From contig CBDCSD010000001.1 in NCBI GenBank assembly GCA_965221345.1, positions 1,984,001 through 2,048,000 of the forward strand: a stretch of 64,000 bases of DNA. The letters run 5' to 3'. The translations under genes and the position numbers were made by a program. Each line of letters opens with the position of its first letter. The first letter of the stretch is position 1. Of the stretch, positions 1-8,355 are shown piece after piece. The DNA is from Bin5 sp965221345. GTDB lineage: Bacteria; Chloroflexota; Anaerolineae; Caldilineales; Caldilineaceae. Under the pieces are notes generated by a model. The model searched no databases. It saw only the letters and a list, made by a program, of their open reading frames with translations, and was not told the origin of the DNA.

Positions 1-789
1 GGTACTCCCGCCAAAGATCAGAATGGCCGCAAGCACGAGCAGCGCAGTCACCTGTGTAGCGATCGAGCGCTGCGCAGTCTCGATAATGCTGCGGTTCGCC
101 ACCATCGCCAACGGCTCCCCGCGATGACGGCGCAGATTCTCGCGGATTCTATCAAAGATAACGATCGTGTCGTTGACGCTGAAGCCGATGACGGTCAACG
201 TCGCGGTCAGGAAGAGGGCGTCCAGCTCCCAGCCGGCGATCAGGTTCATAATCGAAAGGAATGAAACTGTGATCAGAACATCATGCACGAGCGCCACAAT
301 TGCCGCCACTCCGTAACGGAAGGGGTGTGATATTTCTCTGAATGCCAGCGCGATGTAGGCCAAAATCAATACCGAGGCGGCGATAACAGCGAGAATTGCC
401 GCCTGGCTTACTTCGGCGCCGATGGCCGGCCCGATGCTGCGGTAGAGCCGCTCATCGAATTCGCCGAAACGCTCGACGATCAACTGTTCGATCACTGCTT
501 TCTGGGAAATGTCGATAATCTTGAATTTGACCTGAACCGTCCGGTCATCATCGACATGAAAGGCCTTGGTGTCAGTGAAACCTGCCTCGACGAAGACGCC
601 ACCTAATTCGGTCGGAGCGACCGGCTCGGAAAAACGCATCTCCCATTGCGTACCGCCCGTGTAGTCGATGCTGAGGGGCAGGAGAGTACCGGAAGAGGAG
701 AGATTCCAAAGAATAAACAGGATGCCCGGCAAGATTCCAAGCAGGGAGACCAGAAACCAAAGCTTGCGACGTTCAACCAAGTGATACAT
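1..789 (-). CDS. secF: Protein translocase subunit SecF, 3' end outside window
   Basis: SecF is the integral-membrane partner of SecD and uses the proton-motive force to help finish Sec-dependent export. The visible 263 residues read from an ATG at 787-789 leftward off the window edge. They start with a TM segment (VSLLGILPGILFILW), then a periplasmic domain with the family signature IDYTGGTQWEMRF. The conserved TM core follows, including FLTATLTVIGFSVNDTIVIFDRIREN written in part as GFSVNDTIVIFDRIRE. It lies 144 bp downstream of secD on the same strand, the usual secD-secF order. The C-terminal TM segments are missing only because the window ends. Confidence 0.95.
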   Translation of the reverse strand, partial: MYHLVERRKLWFLVSLLGILPGILFILWNLSSSGTLLPLSIDYTGGTQWEMRFSEPVAPTELGGVFVEAGFTDTKAFHVDDDRTVQVKFKIIDISQKAVIEQLIVERFGEFDERLYRSIGPAIGAEVSQAAILAVIAASVLILAYIALAFREISHPFRYGVAAIVALVHDVLITVSFLSIMNLIAGWELDALFLTATLTVIGFSVNDTIVIFDRIRENLRRHRGEPLAMVANRSIIETAQRSIATQVTALLVLAAILIFGGST

Positions 790-933
790 AGAAGACTCTT
801 TCGTGTTGCTAAGACCGTTTTCCGTAACCAGAGAACTCAACCGTCACCATGGACGATCTAGATTTTCCCATTATGACGAACAGCCAGCGCTTATTGTGTA
901 AGAATGAGGCGACTGTTCGCCAACCGCAGGACC

Positions 934-2334
934 TCAATAGCCAAGCAAGCCGCGGCTGCTAAGGAGCTTTTCTCCCTGAGTCGAGAGAAAACTACGCAAA
1001 AATGTGCGCGTGACATAAACTGCGGTAAACATCGACAGCAACACGCCAACGGAAAGGGTGATTGCGAAGCCCTTGACAACACTGGCGCCAAAATTGTTTC
1101 CGAACCAGTAGAGCACGGCGCATGAGATCAAGGTTGAGAGATTACCGTCGCGGATAGCAGGCCAGGCACGGCTGAAGCCGGTTTCGACTGCCAGCCGCAA
1201 GGAGCGGCCGCTGCGCAGCTCCTCCTTCATGCGTTCAAAAATCAGGATATTGGCATCAACGGCCATGCCGATCGAGAGAATGAAGCCGGCGATGCCGGGC
1301 AGGGTTAGCGTCACCGGCATCAGCTTGTACATGGCGATATTCAATGTCACATAGATCGCCAGGGCCACGGTGGCGATAAGGCCGGGGAGGCGGTAGAGCA
1401 GGACCATGAAGAGTAGCACCAGCGCGCCGCCGACAATGCCTGCCAGCAAACTGCGGTCGATCGAGTCCTGGCCCAGGCTGGCGCCAATGGTGCGAACATC
1501 CACAACTTCAAGAGGGATTGGCAGGGCGCCGTAGCGCATCTGAATCGCCAGGCTCTCTGCTTCCTCCTGGGAAAAATCGCCGGTAATGACGCCATTGTCA
1601 TTGATGGCAGCATTGATAACCGGTGTCGACAACACGCGCCCGTCGAGAACTATAGCCAGGACTTCGCCAATGTTGTCGCGCGTATAGGTAAAAAAGTCGC
1701 CGCTACTCTCGCTTTTTAGATCGAACTGAATCTGCCAAAATGTGTATTCATCCTGCGTAGCGACGACAGCTTGCAGGATGTCGCCAGTCATAATGGTCTC
1801 GAACAGTTCCTCGGGAAAGGGAACCGTCTGCGGCGCGGCTTCGCCGGCGGCCATGGCCGCCTGTAAGGCCGCGACCGCATTGGGGCGGTTGGTCGTATTG
1901 ATAAAGTGATCGGGACGGACGGGGAACCCGCCAAGATTGACGAACTCCAACTGGCCGGTGGAGCGTATCGTTTCGATCGCCTGGTCTGGATTCTTGACGC
2001 CCGGCAATTCGACAATCATGCGGCGCTCGCCCTGCAACTGAACCGTCGGCTCGGCGAGGCCCAGTCCGTTCACCCTCTGCTCAACGATGATCTTGGCCGA
2101 GTTGAGCGCGTCCTCGGGCAGGGGCTGGTCCTCGTTGATTTCGGCCTCAAGCAAGACCTGGGTTCCGCCCTTCAAGTCCAGGCCTAGCGTCAGGTCGCGG
2201 ATATCACGTTGCGTGTCCACGCCCGGAGCCAAGCCTTCCTCCAACCAGGCAGGATGGTCGATGGGAAGCGCCACAAACAGCGAGCCAGCAAACAAGCACA
2301 GGATTATAACGACGTAGACATGTTGATTGCGCAT
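934..2334 (-). CDS. secD: Protein translocase subunit SecD
   Basis: SecD forms the SecDF complex that pulls exported proteins across the membrane using the proton gradient. The 466-residue product starts with one TM segment (VYVVIILCLFAGSLFVAL). The SecD signature LGLDLKGGTQVLLEAE follows at about residues 50-65, then a periplasmic domain, then a five-TM block with GIAGFILSIGMAVDANILIFER, in which the Asp is conserved for proton coupling. Its length is at the short end for bacterial SecD, as in many Gram-positive-type proteins. The start ATG follows an AAGGGA-type ribosome site. secF lies directly downstream. Confidence 0.96.
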   Translation of the reverse strand: MRNQHVYVVIILCLFAGSLFVALPIDHPAWLEEGLAPGVDTQRDIRDLTLGLDLKGGTQVLLEAEINEDQPLPEDALNSAKIIVEQRVNGLGLAEPTVQLQGERRMIVELPGVKNPDQAIETIRSTGQLEFVNLGGFPVRPDHFINTTNRPNAVAALQAAMAAGEAAPQTVPFPEELFETIMTGDILQAVVATQDEYTFWQIQFDLKSESSGDFFTYTRDNIGEVLAIVLDGRVLSTPVINAAINDNGVITGDFSQEEAESLAIQMRYGALPIPLEVVDVRTIGASLGQDSIDRSLLAGIVGGALVLLFMVLLYRLPGLIATVALAIYVTLNIAMYKLMPVTLTLPGIAGFILSIGMAVDANILIFERMKEELRSGRSLRLAVETGFSRAWPAIRDGNLSTLISCAVLYWFGNNFGASVVKGFAITLSVGVLLSMFTAVYVTRTFLRSFLSTQGEKLLSSRGLLGY

Positions 2335-2659
2335 AAGGTCCCTTTACGGTTTGCACATGTTGAAATGCGAATCCTGCATCGGGGCGCCGGCGCCAAAGCT
2401 CGCAAGGCAGGCAAGAAGGTGACAGGGATTTCGTACCAGACGTTGAATGTCACCCATTCTCCATGGTTACCCCTGACAACAACCCGCAATGCCCGCAACG
2501 GAAGGCACAAAAAGGGCCAATACTGGATCGCAATCCTATCCATTATAAGCACTGACGCTACCGACACCAAAATCCCATGCCGTTTTCCGCCGCTTCTGCT
2601 GTCCGCGTCGCCGGCACCCGATATTGTCTGATGTTTCAATCCTGGCAAATATTTCGAAC
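2335..2659. other. Intergenic stretch without a recognisable gene
   Basis: This 325-bp stretch separates the secD start from the small transcription unit at 2660. Open frames here lack homologous-looking sequence, a good ribosome site or coding bias. It presumably holds the secD promoter, but no clear -35/-10 pair was found. Confidence 0.5.
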
Positions 2660-2688
2660 TTGACAAATGGCCCATTATGTGAGATAAT
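2660..2688 (+). promoter_or_regulatory. Strong sigma-70-type promoter for the small peptide unit
   Basis: TTGACA at 2660-2665 and GATAAT at 2683-2688 are separated by exactly 17 bp. The -35 is perfect and the -10 differs from consensus at one position. Transcription would start near 2695, giving a 5' leader of about 28 nt before the ATG at 2723. Confidence 0.7.
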
Positions 2689-2710
2689 GCCTTCGTATCT
2701 CTAACAAAAG

Positions 2711-2800
2711 GAGGTGATGCACATGGATAATTGTAGTAGTAGTACTGGTCCGGTAGCATCACCTCTGGAGATTACTCTCTAAGTGATGCTACCGGACCAG
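2711..2800 (+). promoter_or_regulatory. Two mutually exclusive RNA hairpins over the small ORF
   Basis: CTGGTCCGGTAGCATCAC at 2745-2762 is perfectly complementary to 2783-2800, an 18-bp stem with a 20-nt loop that contains the stop codon. The 3' part of the same first arm and the bases after it (2756-2765) are also perfectly complementary, over 10 bp, to the Shine-Dalgarno region at 2711-2720. The two pairings share 2756-2762 and cannot coexist. Forming the SD-arm helix would block translation; completing the long hairpin would free the SD. The pairings are read from sequence; the switching role is inference. Confidence 0.6.
2723..2782 (+). CDS. 19-residue peptide ORF with an extreme Shine-Dalgarno
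   Basis: The ORF encodes MDNCSSSTGPVASPLEITL and resembles no family I recognise. The reason to believe it is the leader. AAAGGAGGTGAT at 2707-2718 is a 12-nt perfect complement to the 3' end of 16S rRNA, and GGAGG lies 8 nt from the ATG. The ORF sits between a strong promoter (2660-2688) and a hairpin terminator (2808-2832). Its second half is built into an 18-bp hairpin arm. It has one Cys, no aromatic residue and no hydrophobic segment, so it does not look like a type I toxin. It could be a leader peptide, a secreted or regulatory peptide, or only the ribosome-loading part of a regulatory RNA. Confidence 0.5.
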   Translation: MDNCSSSTGPVASPLEITL

Positions 2801-2807
2801 AAGCCAC

Positions 2808-2832
2808 AAGACCCCGTCGAAGACGGGGTCTT
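2808..2832 (+). terminator. Rho-independent-type terminator of the small unit
   Basis: AAGACCCCGTC at 2808-2818 and its exact complement at 2822-2832 form an 11-bp stem with a 3-nt loop. The following TTGTACTTT run is only partly T-rich. It closes a transcript of about 140 nt and separates it from the P450 promoter. Confidence 0.7.
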
Positions 2833-2921
2833 GTACTTTGCGGGGAAATAGGCCCGCGGTTCCTCCAGCTTTGTAGATTTGCTTCTTTTTAGCCGGCCAG
2901 TTGGCACGGATTGGAAAACTA

Positions 2922-2950
2922 TTGACGGGAATTCTATCTTGGTCTATATT
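2922..2950 (+). promoter_or_regulatory. Promoter for the P450 gene
   Basis: TTGACG at 2922-2927 and TATATT at 2945-2950 are separated by 17 bp. The start point would fall near 2957, inside the palindrome at 2950-2975, about 115 bp upstream of the P450 start. Confidence 0.6.
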
Positions 2951-2975
2951 TGATTGTGAAGTACTTCACAATCAA
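2950..2975. promoter_or_regulatory. 26-bp perfect palindrome, CRP/FNR-like operator
   Basis: The palindrome is perfect over 26 bp and its core TGTGAAGTACTTCACA fits TGTGA-N6-TCACA, the consensus half-sites of the CRP/FNR regulator family. It overlaps the end of the -10 element and the predicted start point, a position typical of repression rather than activation. Which regulator binds cannot be told from the window. Confidence 0.6.
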
Positions 2976-3074
2976 GGTGCGGTTTCCTGGCCTCTCAGTC
3001 CAGTTCGAATGAATGGATTAAAAGGCGCAAGTTGACATAGAGCGCAGCGGATGCGTGTAAAAGGAGAGAATCCC

Positions 3075-4460
3075 ATGACCAGCGCTGTCGTCCCGATTGA
3101 GCGGCGACCGGCTCCCCCCTCTCCCCGAGCGAATCGAATTTTGGGTACGGCGAATCGGCTTCGGCGCGATCCGCTGGGATGTTTGCAAGAGTTCGTAACG
3201 GAGGCCGGGCCTGCGGTCAGATATCAATTCTTCGCCCATATGTGGGGCTATCTATTTGTACACCCCGAGCACTACCAATACATCCTGCAAGACCACTACA
3301 AGAATTTCACGAAGATGCCTAGCCCGGGCTTTCAGTTGCTGCAACCACTGGTTGGGAAAGGTCTTCTGAGCAATGACGGCGAATCCTGGCTGCGGCAGCG
3401 GCGGCTGGCCCAGCCTGCGTTTCACCGCGGACAGATCCGGGAGCTTGGCCAGATCATGACCACTGCAGCGGAGCGGCGACTCCCTCGGTGGGAGGAGATA
3501 GCTCGCTCCGGGAAGGTAGTTGCCTTTGATCGAGAAATGATGGAATTGACCCTGGAAATCGCTGGCAGGGCTCTATTCAGTGTAGACCTGACCGGCCCCG
3601 CTCGCGAAGTCGGCGACATTTTCAACCGGCTGAATGAACTGTTCGCAAGAATGGTTGTTTCGCCTGTGTCGCTGATTACAATGCAGATCCCCTTCTGGCC
3701 CAGTACGCGCAAAGTGGCACGCGATGTTGGCGCAATTGATCAGTTGATTTATGACATTATCAACCAGAGGCGCGAGAGCGGGAAGCCAGGTAACGACCTG
3801 ATGGGAATGCTGCTCTCGGCTCGCGATCAGGACACCGGTGAGGGGATGGACCAGAAGCAACTGCGTGATGAGGTTATCACCTTGCTTATTGCAGGACACG
3901 AGACCACTACGCTCCTGTTGACCTGGTTCTTCTATAGTCTGGGGAGATTCCCTGAGATCGAGGCGCAGATTCACGATGAAGTAGACCGGACTTTAAGCGG
4001 CCGTTTGCCAACATTCGAGGACATTCCAAAACTGGTCTATACGCGCCAGGTGATAGACGAAACGTTGCGCCTCTATCCGCCCGCCTATGCCTTGTCCCGA
4101 TTCGGCAACCGCGCCGATGTCATCGGGGGTTACGACGTGCAAGCAAACGCGGCGATCACCTTATGTCCGTTCATATCCCAGAGGCTGCCTGAGTTCTGGC
4201 ACGATCCCCTGGAGTTTGATCCGGAGCGGTTTAATCCAGCCAACGAACGTGATCGTCACCGTTTTGCCTATCTTCCCTTTGGCGCCGGCCCGCGGCAATG
4301 TATCGGAGAAAGCTTTGCCCTGACTGAAAGTGTCTTGGTGGCCGCGGCAATTGCACAGCGCTTCCGCCTGCGCATTCCGGACAGCTACGTCGCACAATTG
4401 GACCCGCAGATCACACTGCATCCGAAAGGCGGGATGCCGTTACAATTCGAGCTTCGCTGA
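3075..4460 (+). CDS. Cytochrome P450
   Basis: This is a heme-thiolate monooxygenase; the substrate is unknown. The 461-residue product has the I-helix oxygen-activation motif AGHETT (about residues 273-278), the K-helix ETLR (E329, R332), and the heme loop PFGAGPRQCIG with the axial Cys at about residue 409. The ATG at 3075 was chosen over an upstream in-frame ATG at 3051 because AAGGAGAG at 3061-3068 sits at the right distance from 3075. There is no N-terminal membrane anchor, so it should be soluble. No ferredoxin or reductase gene is adjacent, so electrons must come from elsewhere. The long-chain class of soluble bacterial P450s (CYP110/CYP120-like) is the closest match from memory. Confidence 0.93.
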   Translation: MTSAVVPIERRPAPPSPRANRILGTANRLRRDPLGCLQEFVTEAGPAVRYQFFAHMWGYLFVHPEHYQYILQDHYKNFTKMPSPGFQLLQPLVGKGLLSNDGESWLRQRRLAQPAFHRGQIRELGQIMTTAAERRLPRWEEIARSGKVVAFDREMMELTLEIAGRALFSVDLTGPAREVGDIFNRLNELFARMVVSPVSLITMQIPFWPSTRKVARDVGAIDQLIYDIINQRRESGKPGNDLMGMLLSARDQDTGEGMDQKQLRDEVITLLIAGHETTTLLLTWFFYSLGRFPEIEAQIHDEVDRTLSGRLPTFEDIPKLVYTRQVIDETLRLYPPAYALSRFGNRADVIGGYDVQANAAITLCPFISQRLPEFWHDPLEFDPERFNPANERDRHRFAYLPFGAGPRQCIGESFALTESVLVAAAIAQRFRLRIPDSYVAQLDPQITLHPKGGMPLQFELR

Positions 4461-4619
4461 CCCTCCCCTGAGCCCGCCTGACTGAACCGCAAAATCCGGC
4501 CAGAATTCATCCCCGCCAGATAAGAGGTGGAGGCCATTCGTCCTAAGCGGAAGGCAAGTTGGGCACCCATCTTTTCCCCGGCGCCCCATGTCCGGTACTC
4601 ATCCAAACCTGGCATTTCA

Positions 4620-4648
4620 TTGTAGCTTCTTTGCACGGGTGCTATACT
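4620..4648 (+). promoter_or_regulatory. Candidate promoter upstream of the thuA-like gene
   Basis: TTGTAG at 4620-4625 and TATACT at 4643-4648 lie 17 bp apart within the 343-bp gap between the P450 gene and the ThuA-like gene. Transcription from here would give a leader of about 150 nt. Nothing else recognisable lies in this gap. Confidence 0.45.
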
Positions 4649-4803
4649 GGCCATCACGGCACTCTCCGCGCAGGCCGGGATAGCGCTGCGGCAAACCGGT
4701 ACGCCTGCTACCCGGAAAGTTAAGGATTCCGGTGCAGTTACCGGGTCGATCCGCGAGCGGCAGAAGAGCGCGGCCAAGTTCAGCTACAAGGAGTCAGATT
4801 CTG

Positions 4804-5454
4804 ATGGCGAAGAGATCGTTGATGATGTGGGGTGGCTGGGAAGGCCACGAACCGAAGCAGTGCGTGGACATTTTCGCGCCTCTGATCAAGGAGGCCGGCT
4901 TTGACGTAGATATTGAAACATCGCTCGACATCTATACGGATGCGGAGCGCATGGCAACCTATGACGTCATCACGCAGGTCCATACGATGAGCTCCATCAC
5001 AAAGGAGCAGGAAAGGGGCCTCCTGGACACAATCGCGAACGGGGCAGGCTTTGCCGGCTGGCACGGGGGGATGGCGGACGCGTTTCGCCAGAACACGGAG
5101 TACCAGTTTATGGTCGGCGGTCAGTGGGTTGCCCACCCGGGCAATATCATCGACTATACAGTCAATATTGTTGACCACGCCGACACAGTCACAGCTGGGC
5201 TCAACGATTTTCAGATGCACAGTGAACAGTACCTGTTGCATGTGGATCCAAGCAACGAAGTGCTGGCGACGACCACTTTTACCGGTGAACACGCGCCTTG
5301 GATCGATGGAACTGTGATGCCGGTCGTGTGGAAACGGCGTTGGGGCCAGGGCAGAATATTTTACTGCTCTTTGGGACACGTGGCCAAGGATTTCGATGTG
5401 CCGGAGGCCAAGGAGATCGTGCGTAGGGGCATCATCTGGGCGGCGAGAGACTGA
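4804..5454 (+). CDS. ThuA-like domain protein
   Basis: This is a ThuA-fold protein (trehalose-utilisation family, glutamine-amidotransferase-like fold); its biochemical role is not settled for the family. The 216 residues show the typical start with a short strand and a WGGWEGHEP segment, then GFAGWHGGMADAF in the middle, HSEQYLLHV and APWIDGTVMPVVWKRRWGQGRIFYCSLGH near the end (quoted here in part as MPVVWKRRWGQGRIFYCSL). The ATG at 4804 is used rather than an earlier in-frame start because AAGGAG lies about 12 bases upstream. It precedes a Gfo/Idh/MocA oxidoreductase by 62 bp, a pairing common in sugar or inositol catabolism. Confidence 0.85.
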   Translation: MAKRSLMMWGGWEGHEPKQCVDIFAPLIKEAGFDVDIETSLDIYTDAERMATYDVITQVHTMSSITKEQERGLLDTIANGAGFAGWHGGMADAFRQNTEYQFMVGGQWVAHPGNIIDYTVNIVDHADTVTAGLNDFQMHSEQYLLHVDPSNEVLATTTFTGEHAPWIDGTVMPVVWKRRWGQGRIFYCSLGHVAKDFDVPEAKEIVRRGIIWAARD

Positions 5455-5516
5455 GGGGGCCGGGACGTCGGTCCGTTGCAGAGAGGGCAGCAACTAACGA
5501 GTAAGGGGAAGTGACA

Positions 5517-6620
5517 ATGGAACTGCCAGCACGAATCGGCGTGGTCGGTTGCGGCATCATCAGCAGTAGATATTTTGAAGTTAGTCGAGAACTGCCAGAA
5601 ATTGAAATAGTGGCCTGTGCCGACATGGTGACGGCAGCGGCTGAAGCCCAGACAGAGAAGTACGGACTCAAAGTCCTGTCGGTTGAAGAGTTGATTGCTG
5701 CACCCGATATCGATGTGGTGCTCAATCTTACGCCACCTACTGCTCACTTTGCTGTCGGAAAGACAGCGCTGGAGGCTGGAAAAACGGTCTATAGTGAAAA
5801 GCCGCTGGCCGCGTCCTTTGCCGAGGGAAAGCAGCTGGTGGAGCTTGCCCGAGAGAAGAAACTTCGCATCGGCTGTGCGCCTGATACCTTTCTAGGCGCG
5901 GGACACCAGTCGGCGCGACTCTATCTGGATGAAGGCGCCATCGGCGCACCGGTAGCCGCCACCGCGTTCATGATGAGCCGAGGCCACGAGTACTGGCACG
6001 CCAACCCTGCTTTCTTCTATAAAGCAGGCGGCGGCCCGATGTTGGACATGGGTGTCTATTATTTGACAGCGTTGGTGCATCTGCTTGGTCCAGTGCGGCG
6101 GGTTACCGGTTCGGCACGGGCTACCTGGTCGGAGCGAACAGTCGTGAGCGAACCGCGTAGGGGCGAAATCATCCAGGTGGAGGTCCCAACATACGTCGCC
6201 GGCCTTCTCGACTTTGAGTGCGGCGCCATCGGCACGATTATCACATCGTTCGATACGCAGGCATCCGGGTTGCCTCGTATCGAACTATATGGCACGACCG
6301 GAACATTCAATCTGCCCGATCCGAACACATTTGGCGGCCCGCTGCAATTGCGTACTGCCGCGGACAAATCGTGGAAGGAGTTGCCGTTGCGCTTTGGCCA
6401 TGCCGGCAACAGCAGGGGGATAGGCCTGGCGGACATGGCAGTCAGCGCCATGGAGAATGCTGCGCACCGTGCCAATGGAAACATGGCGCTGCACGTACTG
6501 GAAATTATGGAGGCAATACAAATCGCATCGGAGACAGGCCGTCATGTAGAGCTGACGACTCGCTGCGAACGGCCAGAGCCGCTGCCGGATGGCGAGTATG
6601 CGGGGATCAGGCCTGCATAG
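5517..6620 (+). CDS. Gfo/Idh/MocA-family oxidoreductase
   Basis: This is an NAD(P)-dependent dehydrogenase of the glucose-fructose oxidoreductase / inositol dehydrogenase family; the sugar substrate is unknown. The N-terminal Rossmann motif is RIGVVGCGIISSRYF, followed by NLTPPTAHF and the signature YSEKPLA, in which the Lys is catalytic. The C-terminal half carries GGPMLDMGVYYL, matching the family's substrate-binding helix with its conserved Asp. The ATG at 5517 is preferred over a GTG six bases earlier because AAGGGGAA ends just upstream. It forms a likely operon with the ThuA-like gene (62 bp) and precedes the RtcB gene by 70 bp. Confidence 0.92.
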   Translation: MELPARIGVVGCGIISSRYFEVSRELPEIEIVACADMVTAAAEAQTEKYGLKVLSVEELIAAPDIDVVLNLTPPTAHFAVGKTALEAGKTVYSEKPLAASFAEGKQLVELAREKKLRIGCAPDTFLGAGHQSARLYLDEGAIGAPVAATAFMMSRGHEYWHANPAFFYKAGGGPMLDMGVYYLTALVHLLGPVRRVTGSARATWSERTVVSEPRRGEIIQVEVPTYVAGLLDFECGAIGTIITSFDTQASGLPRIELYGTTGTFNLPDPNTFGGPLQLRTAADKSWKELPLRFGHAGNSRGIGLADMAVSAMENAAHRANGNMALHVLEIMEAIQIASETGRHVELTTRCERPEPLPDGEYAGIRPA

Positions 6621-6690
6621 CCGTCCGACCGGGGAGTTTGGCAGTGAATGACTGCCTTGCAAGTTCGCTTTTGAAGACCATGAGGTTCGA

Positions 6691-7935
6691 ATGACTGTCG
6701 AGATAGTTCGAGGTGTACCTGTTTGGGGCGACCCGCTGGACAACGCTGTCGATCAGATTGCCAACTGCGCCCAGGAAGCCGACGCGGTTGCGCTGATGGC
6801 GGATCATCATCTGGGCTACACTGTTCCCATCGGCGGGGTGGTGGCCTACAAAGACAAGCTGAATCCGGCAGGGGTCGGCTACGATATCGCCTGCGGCAAT
6901 AAGGCGGTTCTTCTGGATATCCCCGCGTCGGAAGTGAAACCACATATCGACAGAATCATGGATGATATATGGAGAACGATTTCTTTCGGCATTGGGCAAA
7001 AGAACAGGGAGCGGGTCGAACATCCCCTCTTTGACGACGATCCGGCCTGGGACCTCCCCGTTGCCCGCGAACTGAAAAAGCTGGCGGCCGAGCAACTCGG
7101 AACCGTAGGCAGCGGCAATCACTATGTAGACATATTCGAGGATGAACAGGGCCGGATCTGGCTGGGGGTCCACTTCGGGTCACGCGGACTGGGGCATCGC
7201 CTGGCCACATATTTCATGGAGGCCGCCGATCGAAAGCAAGCCGGGCCCCGCCAGTCTGTATCCGCCTCAAAAAGCCGATCACGCAACCGCCGCAGCGCCA
7301 CGTCGGGTATACCAAGCCTACTTGAGGTGGACTCGACACTGGGGCAGGAGTATCTCGCCTGTATGCAGTTGGCCGGGCGCTATGCCTATGCCGGGCGGGA
7401 CTGGGTCAGCAAGAGGGTGGCCTCGCTGATGGGCGCCAACATCGTCGAAGAGATTCACAACCACCACAATTTCGCTTGGAAAGAAGAGCACAGCGGCGGC
7501 ACCCTTTGGGTCACCAGAAAAGGAGCTACCCCGGCCTTTCCAGGGCAAAAGGGCTTTGTCGGCGGCTCGATGGGGGACATCTCGGTAGTTCTGGAAGGCG
7601 TGGAGAGCGAAGAGAGCAAGTTGGCTCTCTATTCGACAGTCCACGGCGCGGGCCGACTGATGTCGCGCACACAGGCCGCCGGCCGTTTCCGCTGGAGAAA
7701 CAGGCGAAAAGTGCAGGTGAAACGGGGGCAAATTGGACGGAGGCAGATGCTGGACTCGATCCAGAACATGGGCGTGACGTTGCGCGGCGCCGGTACCGAT
7801 GAGGCGCCACAAGTCTACAAACGCCTGCCCGAAGTGCTGGAGCACCATCGCCGCACGATTCGAATCCTCCACACGCTCACCCCGTTGGGCGTAGCCATGG
7901 CAGGCGAAGACGAGTACGACCCCTATCGGGACTGA
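6691..7935 (+). CDS. rtcB: RtcB-family RNA ligase
   Basis: RtcB joins RNA ends carrying 2',3'-cyclic phosphate or 3'-phosphate to 5'-OH ends, using GTP and manganese. The 414 residues show the metal-binding motif GVGYDIACGNKA (Cys at about 68), HFGSRGLGH, IHNHHNFAW, the GFVGGSMGD loop, and STVHGAGRLMSRTQA, in which the His at about 318 is the expected guanylylation site. A basic stretch around residues 185-205 (SKSRSRNRRS) looks less conserved. Length is typical. No archease or RtcA gene is nearby. The link to the ThuA and oxidoreductase genes upstream is positional only. Confidence 0.93.
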   Translation: MTVEIVRGVPVWGDPLDNAVDQIANCAQEADAVALMADHHLGYTVPIGGVVAYKDKLNPAGVGYDIACGNKAVLLDIPASEVKPHIDRIMDDIWRTISFGIGQKNRERVEHPLFDDDPAWDLPVARELKKLAAEQLGTVGSGNHYVDIFEDEQGRIWLGVHFGSRGLGHRLATYFMEAADRKQAGPRQSVSASKSRSRNRRSATSGIPSLLEVDSTLGQEYLACMQLAGRYAYAGRDWVSKRVASLMGANIVEEIHNHHNFAWKEEHSGGTLWVTRKGATPAFPGQKGFVGGSMGDISVVLEGVESEESKLALYSTVHGAGRLMSRTQAAGRFRWRNRRKVQVKRGQIGRRQMLDSIQNMGVTLRGAGTDEAPQVYKRLPEVLEHHRRTIRILHTLTPLGVAMAGEDEYDPYRD

Positions 7936-8035
7936 AAGGAATTGTGTTGCGACCCGCGTTTAGTCACCGGGCGGCAACGGTGGCGTCGTGTCTCGCCAGT
8001 TCAATATAGAGCACTCTTCCCGCGGCCGGTACTAC

Positions 8036-8299
8036 TCAGATTACCCCTTTGGATTCCGCCTCGGCAAGGACAGACTGAATCGTCTCCACCAGTTGACGGG
8101 CGCTGTCGACGCTCAGTTCGACAGCGACGCGGGCGCTTGGCCCATAGCCTTCGTTGACGAAGTCGATGTTGAGCGCGTGCTCCGCGGGGGCATGGAAGGG
8201 GTGGTCCCAGCAGACGTTCGCCTGGTTCATATCAAACCAGCCGTCGGTGCCCTTGCCAAACCCTTCAAGCGGGACTTTCTGGACGATCATGGTACACAT
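8036..8299 (-). CDS. Small conserved hypothetical protein (DUF6295-like)
   Basis: This 87-residue protein of unknown function has a recognisable conserved core: a glycine-containing strand (LEGFGKGTDGWF), then HPFHAPAEHALNIDFVN, then ARVAVELSVDSARQLVETI. I recall this pattern as DUF6295, but the number is from memory. A GGAGAG ribosome site lies about 10 bases before the ATG. It is encoded 56 bp downstream of the dienelactone hydrolase on the same strand and may be cotranscribed. It has no signal peptide or membrane segment. It is convergent with rtcB across a 100-bp gap. Confidence 0.75.
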   Translation of the reverse strand: MCTMIVQKVPLEGFGKGTDGWFDMNQANVCWDHPFHAPAEHALNIDFVNEGYGPSARVAVELSVDSARQLVETIQSVLAEAESKGVI

Positions 8300-8355
8300 G
8301 AGTTAGCTCTCCAGTAAATGAATTCCTGTTCTGTAACCGCCCCTGTGCAAGTGCT

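Noticed and set aside
2304..2762. 152-codon minus-strand frame before the small unit
   Set aside because: Starts inside the hairpin DNA and overlaps the secD start; no ribosome site or homology pattern.
2709..2832. Possible type I toxin or rRNA fragment
   Set aside because: The peptide lacks a hydrophobic segment, and only the SD-region and its arm resemble the 16S 3' end; no other rRNA sequence is present.
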